Shown here: positions 1 to 6,590 of the stretch, one piece after another | How positions within the stretch are numbered: the first letter of the stretch is position 1 | Layout: each line of letters begins with the position of its first letter | From: Flavobacteriaceae bacterium UBA6268 | GTDB taxonomy: Bacteria; Bacteroidota; Bacteroidia; Flavobacteriales; Flavobacteriaceae | Assembly: GCA_002440705.1 (NCBI GenBank) | Contig: DJVA01000044.1 | Span: 1-13,237, forward strand | DNA: 13,237 nucleotides | Direction: 5' to 3' | Position numbers and translations under genes: made by a program | Notes under the pieces: generated by a model | What the model saw: the letters and a program-made list of their open reading frames with translations, nothing else | Told to the model about the DNA's origin: nothing | The model's database searches: none

Positions 1-922
1 AATCGCACCACACCGAACCATCGGCTTTTTGGGTGAATACGTTCTTTGATAGGCCTTCCTTGATAACATCTTTTCCGAGAAGGTAGGTATCACTTTCATA
101 ATAATAACTGTCGAAGGTAACGCCCAGTTTTTGGTAGGTTTCCTCGAATCCTTCATAGACCCATCCGTTCATTTTTTTCCAAAGGGCTACCGTTTCAGGA
201 TCGCCGGCTTCCCACTTGCGGAGCATTTCCTGCGCTGCAACTATGGATGGCGCAAGATTTTTGGCTTCGGCTTCGGATTTTCCGTTTGCTATTAATTCGG
301 CAATATCTTTTTTATATTCTTTATCGAAACGCACATAGTAATTCCCAACAAGCTTGTCCCCCTTGATTCCTGCAGATTCTGGGGTTTCGCCCTGCCCGAA
401 TTGCTGCCAGGCCCACATACTCTTGCAAATATGAATCCCACGGTCATTAATGATCTGGGTCTTGTACACCTTTTTACCGGACGCTTTTAAAATTTCAGAA
501 ACGGAATGCCCCAATAAAATATTCCTGATATGCCCCAAATGCAGGGGTTTATTGGTATTAGGAGAGGAATACTCGACCATGATGGCGTCGTTTCCTTGTG
601 GTTGAAATCCATACTGGGTAAAGTCGGGTACGCTTTGAAAAAAATTAAGGTAATAGGCATCACTCAATACCAAATTCAAAAAACCCTTCACCACATTGAA
701 ACGAGCCACTTGCTCCACATGTTCCACCAGGTAAGCCCCCAAGGACTCCCCTATGGCTACAGGATTGCCCTTAACCACCTTCAGCATGGGAAACACCACC
801 AGGGTAATGTCTCCTTCAAACTCTTTTCGGGTGGCCTGAAATTCTACGCTCTCCAAATTAGCCCCATATTGCAGCTGTACCGCAGTTTTTATATGTTCAG
901 TAAGGATGTCTTGTAACGACAT
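1..922 (-). CDS. argS: Arginyl-tRNA synthetase, N-terminal half (cut by window edge)
   Basis: This cytoplasmic class I synthetase charges tRNA-Arg with arginine using ATP. About 307 codons are visible from ATG at 922, starting MSLQDILTEH; the rest runs off the left edge, so the gene is partial rather than broken. The usual length is near 590 residues. Residues 1 to about 100 fit the N-terminal tRNA-recognition domain typical of ArgS. The catalytic Rossmann core follows, with VEYSSPNTNKPLHLGHIRN at about 116-134. This includes the class I HIGH signature as HLGH at 128-131, and KTQIINDRGIHI lies further on. The KMSKS region and anticodon domain are outside the window. The start has an exact TAnnTTTG element about 20 bases upstream. 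The gene lies 54 bases downstream of ctlX on the same strand but appears to have its own promoter. The identification is secure. Confidence 0.96.
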   Translation of the reverse strand, partial: MSLQDILTEHIKTAVQLQYGANLESVEFQATRKEFEGDITLVVFPMLKVVKGNPVAIGESLGAYLVEHVEQVARFNVVKGFLNLVLSDAYYLNFFQSVPDFTQYGFQPQGNDAIMVEYSSPNTNKPLHLGHIRNILLGHSVSEILKASGKKVYKTQIINDRGIHICKSMWAWQQFGQGETPESAGIKGDKLVGNYYVRFDKEYKKDIAELIANGKSEAEAKNLAPSIVAAQEMLRKWEAGDPETVALWKKMNGWVYEGFEETYQKLGVTFDSYYYESDTYLLGKDVIKEGLSKNVFTQKADGSVWCD

Positions 923-943
923 GATGCGTCCGTTTTGAAGGGG

Positions 944-973
944 CAAAGATACGAGAATTTCAAAGGAATTGAA
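944..973 (-). promoter_or_regulatory. Predicted argS promoter (Bacteroidota type)
   Basis: Read on the minus strand, TATCTTTG (951 to 944) is an exact match to the Bacteroidota -7 consensus TAnnTTTG. A TTC (973-971), one base off the -33 TTG, lies 19 bases upstream, inside the usual 17-23 spacing. Transcription would begin around 937, giving a leader of roughly 15 bases to the argS ATG. The -33 half lies against the stop codon of ctlX. This is pattern-based only. Confidence 0.5.
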
Positions 974-976
974 CTG

Positions 977-1915
977 CTATTCTTCCGCTTTTGGCAAGAA
1001 TACCTCGGCCATCATGCAGCGGGCACTCCCACCCCCACAGGTCTCGATGGTTTCCAAATTGCTGTGGATGATAGGGCCAAATTTTTCAATTTGTGCAATT
1101 TGCTGGGCAGTGAGGCTTTGATAGGCTGCCGAACTCATGACCGTATAGCGCTGATTATTGGATCCGGAAACCTGAAGCATGTTTCCGGCAAAATGATACA
1201 TTTGATCTTCTGAAATTTTAATGACTTCTTTTTTGGATTCTTTGAGGTGATGGAGCACTTCTTTTTGGTCCGACTTATCATCAATGGTATCCAGGCAAAT
1301 CACACAAAATCCTTCTCCCAGGCACATCATAACATTGGTATGGTAAATGGGCAGCCGTTCCCCTTCCACGGTTTGATAGGCCGTAAAAACGACCGGATCG
1401 TATTCAAAATCTTCACAAAATTCAATGAATAGGCCTTCATCGGCACGCGGGGAAAGGGCGCAATAGGCTTTTCCATTTACACGATCCAGAACGATGCTTC
1501 CTGTTCCTTCCAAAAAAAAGCCTTCATCTTCAGCAGCGGTATAATCCATATACCCGTCAATCAAAAACCCTTCTTCTTCCATGCGGTCCATGATTTCCTC
1601 CCTACGCTCCCTTCGGCGGTTTTCGGCAAACATAGGGTACAAAGCGACGACCCCATTTTCATGAAAGCTCACCCAGTTATTGGGAAAAATGGAATCCGGA
1701 GTATCCATCAACAAATCGTCATTTTCTACGATAACCTGCACTCCGACCCTACGTAATTTTTCCACAAAATCATCAAATTCCTGCTGCGCCTTGGCATTGA
1801 TCTCCGCATTTCGGAGGTCCAGATCTTCCTGAAAATAATTGTTGACAGCAGTCTGTTCGTTCATACGAAAAGCGACCGGTCGAATCATGAGGATGGTATT
1901 GGTGGTTTGCTGCAT
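977..1915 (-). CDS. ctlX: Citrulline hydrolase (CtlX-type), amidinotransferase superfamily
   Basis: This 312-residue cytoplasmic enzyme belongs to the guanidino-group-modifying (arginine deiminase/DDAH) superfamily. It most resembles the CtlX/citrulline ureidase type, which converts citrulline to ornithine, CO2 and ammonia. Expected active-site elements appear in order: SIFPNNW at 75-81, LEGTGS at 135-140 with its Glu, YHTNVMM at 191-197 with the catalytic His, and TCGGGSARC at 292-300 with the nucleophilic Cys293. The Cys-Gly-Gly-Gly-Ser run is characteristic. ATG at 1915 (MQQTTNTILM) is chosen over an in-frame TTG at 1936 because the conserved fold begins directly at TILMIRP and a promoter-like element overlaps the TTG. 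The second superfamily member at 6591-7505 suggests a joint arginine-to-ornithine route (inference). The superfamily is certain; citrulline as substrate is likely but not proven. Confidence 0.8.
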   Translation of the reverse strand: MQQTTNTILMIRPVAFRMNEQTAVNNYFQEDLDLRNAEINAKAQQEFDDFVEKLRRVGVQVIVENDDLLMDTPDSIFPNNWVSFHENGVVALYPMFAENRRRERREEIMDRMEEEGFLIDGYMDYTAAEDEGFFLEGTGSIVLDRVNGKAYCALSPRADEGLFIEFCEDFEYDPVVFTAYQTVEGERLPIYHTNVMMCLGEGFCVICLDTIDDKSDQKEVLHHLKESKKEVIKISEDQMYHFAGNMLQVSGSNNQRYTVMSSAAYQSLTAQQIAQIEKFGPIIHSNLETIETCGGGSARCMMAEVFLPKAEE

Positions 1916-1933
1916 TGCTGTTTCTTGAGAAAA

Positions 1934-1969
1934 CAAAAATAATCGTTTTTATGAATCGAAATACTCAAA
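1934..1969 (-). promoter_or_regulatory. Possible ctlX promoter
   Basis: On the minus strand, TATTTTTG (1941 to 1934) matches the -7 consensus TAnnTTTG exactly. A TTTG (1969-1966) lies 24 bases upstream, slightly beyond the usual spacing. The predicted start of transcription near 1928 would exclude the TTG start at 1936 and supports the ATG at 1915. The region lies between two divergent genes. No equally good promoter is visible for the plus-strand gene at 2008. Confidence 0.4.
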
Positions 1970-2007
1970 CATATCGGTAACTTAGTGGTTTTTGATATCT
2001 TTTCAAG

Positions 2008-2565
2008 ATGACCGAAAAACAAAAAATGCTTGCCGGCGAAATGTACAATCCCCTAGACAAAGTTTTAATGGCGGAAAGGGACCGTGCCAAGTTACTTTTT
2101 CAGGAAATAAATTTATTAAATGAAACCCAAAAAGTAAAACGCACACAATTAGTGTATAAACTTTTTGGTAGTGCCGGTAAAAACCTTTGGGTAGAACCTC
2201 CTTTTTATTGTGATTACGGTTACAATATTACTGTAGGCTACAATGTTTTTATGAATTATAACTGCTGCATTTTAGATGTTATGCCCGTTAACATTGGAAA
2301 CCGCGTACTATTGGCGCCTAATGTTCAAATCTACACAGCTACACATCCTTTGAATGCCAAAGAACGAAACTCGGGTAAGGAATTTGCCAAACCCATCACC
2401 ATTGGGGATGATGTTTGGATTGGGGGCGGAGCTATCATTTGCCCCGGGGTTACCGTTGGCAATCGAGTGGTCATTGCCGCAGGAAGTGTGGTCACCAAGG
2501 ACATTCCCGACGATGTAGTGGTGGGTGGAAATCCGGCCAAGGTTATCAAGGAAATTCAACAATAA
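2008..2565 (+). CDS. Sugar O-acetyltransferase, maltose/galactoside acetyltransferase family
   Basis: This 185-residue cytoplasmic enzyme of the left-handed beta-helix (hexapeptide repeat) family transfers acetyl from acetyl-CoA to a sugar hydroxyl. Residues 1-55 form the alpha-helical N-terminal cap typical of maltose acetyltransferases (MLAGEMYNPLDKVLMAER). Hexapeptide repeats run from about 65 to 180 (ITVGYNVFMN, VNIGNRVLLAPNVQIYT, ITIGDDVWIGGGAIICPGV, VTVGNRVVIAAGSVVTKDIP). The catalytic His is H113 in YTATHPLNAKER, and GNPAKVIKEI closes the helix. Length and motifs are those of Maa/LacA/NodL, and the gene is intact. The natural acceptor sugar cannot be read from the sequence. It stands alone: divergent from ctlX and followed by a weak terminator, so it is probably not co-transcribed with the operon at 2706. 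Confidence 0.9.
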   Translation: MTEKQKMLAGEMYNPLDKVLMAERDRAKLLFQEINLLNETQKVKRTQLVYKLFGSAGKNLWVEPPFYCDYGYNITVGYNVFMNYNCCILDVMPVNIGNRVLLAPNVQIYTATHPLNAKERNSGKEFAKPITIGDDVWIGGGAIICPGVTVGNRVVIAAGSVVTKDIPDDVVVGGNPAKVIKEIQQ

Positions 2566-2569
2566 TAAC

Positions 2570-2591
2570 TTAGAAAGGTTCTAAATTTTTT
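2570..2591 (+). terminator. Weak rho-independent terminator after the acetyltransferase
   Basis: TTAGAA (2570-2575) pairs with TTCTAA (2579-2584) across the three-base loop AGG, followed by six T (2586-2591). The stem is short and AT-rich with only one G-C pair, so its strength is doubtful. Its position five bases after the stop codon is right for a terminator. Confidence 0.4.
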
Positions 2592-2705
2592 ACGACTCAA
2601 ATAAAACGTCCATGATTAACGTTAGAGAAATAAAATTATCCTAGCTTTAGGTAGGGTATTTAGACATTCAACTGTTATATTCCCGTATTTACTTCTTCAT
2701 GCACT

Positions 2706-3143
2706 ATGAAAAAAATCCTTTTTGTTGCTTTAGGAATTATTTTTTCCTTTCAATTAAATGCACAGGACTGGCAAACCAATTTGGACACGGCCAAGTCCCT
2801 GGCCCAACAGAAACAAGAACCCATTATTTTGGTCTTTCAAGGTAGCGACTGGTGTGCTCCTTGCATTAAGTTGGATCGAGAGGTTTGGAGCAGCGAAACG
2901 TTTAAGAACTATGCCAAGGAACACTATGTGATGCTTCAGGCCGATTTTCCGAAGAAGAAGAAAAACGCATTGCCCGAAACCCAGCAGCGGCAAAACCAAC
3001 TGTTAGCTGAAAAATACAATAAGCAAGGAATTTTTCCCTTTGTGGTCATTTTAGACTCAGAAGGAAAGGTATTGGGCGAAACAGGTTACAAGAAGTTAAC
3101 ACCCCAAGCTTACATCAATCACTTAAATACTTTCATCAAGTAA
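2706..3143 (+). CDS. Secreted thioredoxin-family protein (WCAPC)
   Basis: This 145-residue predicted periplasmic thiol-disulfide protein is the first gene of a five-gene operon. Residues 1-20 are a signal peptide (Lys-Lys, a hydrophobic core, LNAQ before the cut) with no lipobox Cys. A compact thioredoxin fold follows: PIILVFQGSDWCAPC puts the redox cysteines at 50 and 53, and GIFPFVVILD supplies the cis-Pro at about 111. LDREVW after the motif and a Lys-rich insertion (84-87) fit the Thioredoxin_7/DsbD-C-like group rather than cytosolic TrxA. It could reduce or oxidise cysteines of an envelope partner. The Cys-x-Cys tail of the lipoprotein two genes downstream is an obvious candidate (inference). 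Only five bases separate it from apbE. Upstream, TAGCTTTA at 2642-2649 is a one-mismatch -7 element without a clear -33. Confidence 0.88.
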   Translation: MKKILFVALGIIFSFQLNAQDWQTNLDTAKSLAQQKQEPIILVFQGSDWCAPCIKLDREVWSSETFKNYAKEHYVMLQADFPKKKKNALPETQQRQNQLLAEKYNKQGIFPFVVILDSEGKVLGETGYKKLTPQAYINHLNTFIK

Positions 3144-3148
3144 CTCCC

Positions 3149-4141
3149 TTGAAAAAAGTCCTCTTTGGCATCATACTCTTAGTTTTTCCCCTAGCACAGG
3201 CAGTTGCAGGGGACTATCAAAACTACAAGCGTACCCTAAAATTGATGGGCAGCCGCTTCGACATTACCGTGGTGGCAAAAGATTCCGTGGAAGGAAACCG
3301 TTATATCGATTTGGCCGTAAACGAAATTTCCCGAATCGAAAAAATTATCTCATCCTGGGATCCAAACTCCCAAACAAGCCTTATCAACAACAATGCAGGC
3401 GTCCAACCCGTAAAGGTAGATTCAGAACTTTTTGACTTGATTGCCCGGGCCATAAAAATATCCGAGCTCACCCAAGGCGCATTTGATATCTCTTTTGCTT
3501 CGATGGACCGCATTTGGAAATTTGATGGCAGCATGACCGAAATGCCCTCTGAAGATGCCATCAAGCAATCGGTTTCGTTAGTGGGTTACAAAAATATTGT
3601 TCTGGATGAAAAAAACTCCACCGTCTTTTTGAAACTACCAGGAATGAAAATCGGATTTGGCGCCATTGGCAAAGGGTATGCCGCCGATAAAGCCAAAGCA
3701 TTACTCATTGATGCGGGTGTTGTTGGCGGCATCATCAATGCCTCGGGCGACTTGAATACTTGGGGAAAACAGGCCGATGGCAAGGATTGGATGGTCGCCA
3801 TTACCAATCCTTTGAATAAATCGCATGTATTTTCATGGTTACCCGTCGTCGACTCGGCTGTGGTCACCTCTGGGAATTATGAAAAATATATGGAATTTGA
3901 TGGAGTTCGTTATAGCCACATCATCGATCCAAGAACTGGGTACCCCAGCACCGGTATTTTAAGCGTTACCATCTTTACGAAAAATGCAGAATTGGCGGAT
4001 GCGTTGGCCACTTCCGTTTTTGTGATGGGCGTGGAAACTGGCCTGGATTTCGTTAACCAATTGAAGGGTGTGGAATGTGTGATTGTGGATCACAATAATA
4101 AAATACATGCTTCTGAAAATATTGACTTTGAGAAAAACTAA
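3149..4141 (+). CDS. apbE: FAD:protein FMN transferase (ApbE), exported
   Basis: This 330-residue enzyme splits FAD and attaches FMN through a phosphoester bond to Ser/Thr of exported proteins, in an Mg-dependent reaction. ApbE motifs appear in order: LMGSRFDITV (32-41), LINNNAG (78-84), AFDISFASMDRIWKF (111-125), IGFGAIGKGYAADKA (168-182), GGIINASGDL (193-202), YSHIIDPRTGYPS (255-267) and ELADALATSVFVMG (281-294), the last carrying the metal-binding Asp/Thr group. The start is TTG at 3149. The first ATG in frame would be at residue 33, inside the conserved fold, and would remove the signal peptide (MKKVLFGIILL, cleaved near AVAG), so the rare start is well supported. There is no lipobox Cys, so the enzyme should be soluble in the periplasm. 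It sits one base before the lipoprotein gene. No gene for a canonical FMN-binding-domain acceptor is nearby, so its target is probably within this operon. Confidence 0.95.
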   Translation: MKKVLFGIILLVFPLAQAVAGDYQNYKRTLKLMGSRFDITVVAKDSVEGNRYIDLAVNEISRIEKIISSWDPNSQTSLINNNAGVQPVKVDSELFDLIARAIKISELTQGAFDISFASMDRIWKFDGSMTEMPSEDAIKQSVSLVGYKNIVLDEKNSTVFLKLPGMKIGFGAIGKGYAADKAKALLIDAGVVGGIINASGDLNTWGKQADGKDWMVAITNPLNKSHVFSWLPVVDSAVVTSGNYEKYMEFDGVRYSHIIDPRTGYPSTGILSVTIFTKNAELADALATSVFVMGVETGLDFVNQLKGVECVIVDHNNKIHASENIDFEKN

Positions 4142-4142
4142 T

Positions 4143-4352
4143 ATGAAAAGACTACTGATCATTGCACTTTGTGCCCTTTCATGGCAGTCCTGTACCGTCG
4201 TGAAGGAGTATGAAAAAGTGAATCTTAACGACCCCGACATGAAATTATCGGCGAGAGCCATCGAACGTTTTGAAACCAACTTTCAAGTGTACCGCGAAGG
4301 AGCCTCTGGAGCCAATGGGGGCAAAACCGGTGGTGGTTGTGGCTGTAATTAA
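4143..4352 (+). CDS. Small DUF4266-type lipoprotein with Cys-rich C-terminal tail
   Basis: This is a 69-residue lipoprotein starting at ATG 4143, one base after the apbE stop. Residues 1-16 form a lipoprotein signal with lipobox WQSC and lipidated Cys17. The mature chain is only 53 residues. A charged helix-like part (VKEYEKVNLNDPDMKLSARAI, roughly 20-40) is followed by ERFETNFQVYREGASGANGG and the end GGGCGCN (63-69), with Cys66 and Cys68. It resembles the DUF4266 family (from memory), which is paired with DUF3570 in other bacteria. Its function is not known. Gly53-Ala54-Ser55 resembles the acceptor end of the ApbE flavinylation motif, and the Cys-x-Cys tail could bind metal or exchange disulfides with the thioredoxin. 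Both are inferences. The real gene is intact, and tight spacing on both sides shows co-transcription. Confidence 0.85.
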   Translation: MKRLLIIALCALSWQSCTVVKEYEKVNLNDPDMKLSARAIERFETNFQVYREGASGANGGKTGGGCGCN

Positions 4353-4358
4353 TTGAAA

Positions 4359-5819
4359 ATGAAACAGTACCTCTTCCTATTCCTTATGTGCCCCTTTGCA
4401 GTTGCTTTTGCTCAGGATTCGACCAGTACCTATAAAAAAAGAGTGCTGGAAAGTGCCGAAGTCGACTTTCTAACCAGTTATTATACCCAAGATGGAGACA
4501 ATGCCGCGGTAACTGGTGGTATCGGTACCGAAAAACTGACTGATGTTACTCCCACCATGGTCATTTCCATGCCATTGAATGCCGACGATGTGCTTACAAT
4601 CGATGCTGGAATCTCTGCCTACACTTCGGCCTCCTCTAGCAATTTGGATCCTTTTGATGCATCAGGTGCCTCTCGAAATGGCGGAGAGGATGACGACGAT
4701 TTTCAACAAGGTGAAAACCGCAATGCCGCTACCAACCCCACCGGAAGTCCATGGATAGCATCAACGGGCGCTTCACGATCGGACGTTTGGGGAAGTGTCT
4801 CTCTCAGTTACGAGCACAGCTCCGATGACCGCAATACCATCTGGGGAGCACATGGAAGTGTAGCCACGGAGTTTGATTACTTTTCAACTGGTTTTGGAGG
4901 AAGTTTTTCAAAATTATTCAATGAAAAAAATACTGAATTTACCATAAAAGGGCAAATCTACTTGGATCAATGGAATCCGCGCTACCCTACCGAGTTGGAT
5001 TCTTATCTGGAATCCGGTGGCAATCTCTACACGGGGTTTTTTGCAGGGGTTACGATTTGGACAGAAGCAGGCACCCCCATCCATCCTGTTGGGGATAATC
5101 GCTGGAGTCCTGTGGGTGGTTTCAATCTCATTCAGGACAAGGCCCGAAATTCATATTCGGTATCCTTAAGTTTTTCTCAAATTTTAGGAAAAAATGCACA
5201 AATTTCACTTTTCATGGATTTGGTGCAACAGCAAGGCTGGCTTGGAAACCCCATGCAACGGGTTTATTTCAAGGATCGCCCCAATTTTTACATAGGCAAT
5301 CCTGACGGTATTCCTTTTTACACCGACCCTTCAAATACGGAAACCTTTCAACTTGCCGACGATTTTGAAAGGCTTCCAAGGAAGCGTTTCAAGACACCCA
5401 TTGGACTTCGATTTAACTATTACCTTAATGAAACCTTTGTTCTGCGTACCTATTACCGTTATTATTTTGACGACTGGGGTATGACCTCCCATACGGCAAA
5501 CATCGAGTTGCCTATAAAATTAAGCGATCGTTTCACGGTATACCCCATGTACCGGTATTATACCCAAACAGCAATCGATTATTTCGCTCCATTCGAAAGC
5601 CACTTGTCTACCGAGACCTATTATACCTCCGATTTTGACTTGTCCGATTACCAAGCCAATCAATTTGGTTTGGGACTTACATATACCGATATTTTTACTA
5701 AATTCCACCTCTGGAAACTTGGTTTGAAAAGTATCGATCTGCGTTTCAATCATTATACGCGAAATACGGGGCTAAATGCAAACATCGTTTCTGGAGGGTT
5801 TAAATTTATTCTTGACTAA
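4359..5819 (+). CDS. DUF3570-type protein, predicted outer-membrane beta-barrel
   Basis: This 486-residue exported protein of unknown function resembles DUF3570. ATG at 4359 is preferred over an in-frame TTG at 4353 because it gives a compact signal peptide (MKQYLFLFLM, cleavage after AFA at 18). The mature chain is rich in Tyr, Trp, Phe, Asn and Asp, with alternating polar/aromatic stretches such as LRTYYRYYFDDWG and TVYPMYRYYTQTAIDYFAP, which suggest amphipathic barrel strands. It ends GGFKFILD. Residues 97-145 are an unusual insertion with an acidic run GGEDDDDF (108-115) and two [ST]GAS cores: SGAS at 102-105 and TGAS at 136-139. The gene is six bases after the lipoprotein stop and 15 before the next gene. 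Given the ApbE next to it, either a direct flavin acceptor role or a membrane partner of the lipoprotein is possible. The DUF assignment is from recalled similarity. Confidence 0.85.
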   Translation: MKQYLFLFLMCPFAVAFAQDSTSTYKKRVLESAEVDFLTSYYTQDGDNAAVTGGIGTEKLTDVTPTMVISMPLNADDVLTIDAGISAYTSASSSNLDPFDASGASRNGGEDDDDFQQGENRNAATNPTGSPWIASTGASRSDVWGSVSLSYEHSSDDRNTIWGAHGSVATEFDYFSTGFGGSFSKLFNEKNTEFTIKGQIYLDQWNPRYPTELDSYLESGGNLYTGFFAGVTIWTEAGTPIHPVGDNRWSPVGGFNLIQDKARNSYSVSLSFSQILGKNAQISLFMDLVQQQGWLGNPMQRVYFKDRPNFYIGNPDGIPFYTDPSNTETFQLADDFERLPRKRFKTPIGLRFNYYLNETFVLRTYYRYYFDDWGMTSHTANIELPIKLSDRFTVYPMYRYYTQTAIDYFAPFESHLSTETYYTSDFDLSDYQANQFGLGLTYTDIFTKFHLWKLGLKSIDLRFNHYTRNTGLNANIVSGGFKFILD

Positions 5820-5834
5820 CCAAAAACATCATAA

Positions 5835-6587
5835 ATGGCTTTATTAGAAGAGTTTGAACAACAGGGTACCTGGTTGTTCAAGTACCGGAGTTATGTTCCA
5901 ATAGTGGCACTTGTTGTAGGGTACCTACTGTATTTAAGGACTGAACTGTATCCGGAAACGTTCATCCTGGAAGAAACTCCCTATGAAATTTATTATGAAA
6001 TGGGGGCTTTGTTGGTGTGCCTTCTTGGATTGGTCATTAGGGTGTACACGGTAGGATACACCCCTGCCAATACCTCGGGAAGAAACCACAGTGAACAGCT
6101 GGCCGATTCGCTAAATACCACTGGAAGCTATTCTATGGTGCGGCACCCCCTATATGTGGGCAACTTTTTTATGTGGGTGGGGCCTGCCTTGCTTACGGGA
6201 AATATTTGGTTTGTCGTATCTTTCGTTCTATTTTTTTGGCTGTTCTACGAACGCATCATGTTTACCGAGGAGCAATTTCTAAGAAGAAAATTTGGTGATG
6301 CATACATTAAGTGGTCCGAAAATATACCCGCATTCATACCCCGCTTTAAAAACTTCAAAAAGCCACCTTTGTCCTTTAGCTGGAAGAAAGTCCTCAAAAA
6401 GGAAAAAAATGGACTTTTTGCTGCCTTCTTGATATTTTCCTTTTTTGACGTCTCGGGGGAATTGGTTGAGGGCAATCGGGAGTTCAATTATTTTTTGATC
6501 GGGGCTACCGTGTTAACTGGACTCGCCTATGTGGTTTTGAAAATCCTGAAGAAATCGACGAATGTGTTAAACGAAGCAGGGCGGTAG
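5835..6587 (+). CDS. Isoprenylcysteine-methyltransferase-like integral membrane protein
   Basis: This 250-residue membrane protein has the ICMT/phospholipid-methyltransferase signature. Hydrophobic segments lie at about 21-34, 57-71, 108-120 and 123-138. The SAM-binding region is SMVRHPLYVGNFFMWVG (100-116), followed by YERIMFTEEQFLRRKFGDAY (138-157), the usual Glu-Glu and FGxxY block, and ENIPAFIPR. Known relatives transfer methyl from SAM to a lipid or a modified Cys carboxylate; bacterial substrates are mostly unknown. Residues about 175-250 extend past the core with a Lys-rich loop, a hydrophobic segment FAAFLIFSFF, and another near 218-237, ending in a basic tail. It is the last gene of the operon, 15 bases after the barrel gene, and its stop is three bases from the stop of the converging gene. 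Its membership in the same pathway rests on spacing only. Confidence 0.8.
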   Translation: MALLEEFEQQGTWLFKYRSYVPIVALVVGYLLYLRTELYPETFILEETPYEIYYEMGALLVCLLGLVIRVYTVGYTPANTSGRNHSEQLADSLNTTGSYSMVRHPLYVGNFFMWVGPALLTGNIWFVVSFVLFFWLFYERIMFTEEQFLRRKFGDAYIKWSENIPAFIPRFKNFKKPPLSFSWKKVLKKEKNGLFAAFLIFSFFDVSGELVEGNREFNYFLIGATVLTGLAYVVLKILKKSTNVLNEAGR

Positions 6588-6590
6588 TAC

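Noticed and set aside
530..916. Plus-strand open frame of 128 codons starting MPQMQGFIGI
   Set aside because: It lies wholly antisense to argS, whose reading frame and HIGH motif are unmistakable; the composition of the plus-strand translation matches no family I know.
1916..1936. Longer ctlX start at TTG 1936, adding seven residues
   Set aside because: ATG at 1915 fits the family N-terminus, and the predicted -7 element overlaps the TTG, so transcription probably begins inside or after it.
2641..2652. CCTAGCTTTAGG-like imperfect palindrome upstream of the thioredoxin gene, considered as an operator
   Set aside because: The arms are only four bases and it is not repeated; it cannot be told from chance. 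It may simply contain a weak -7 element.
4083..4142. Longer start for the small lipoprotein at ATG 4083
   Set aside because: This would add 20 residues overlapping apbE and bury the lipoprotein signal. ATG 4143 gives a proper signal with lipobox WQSC.
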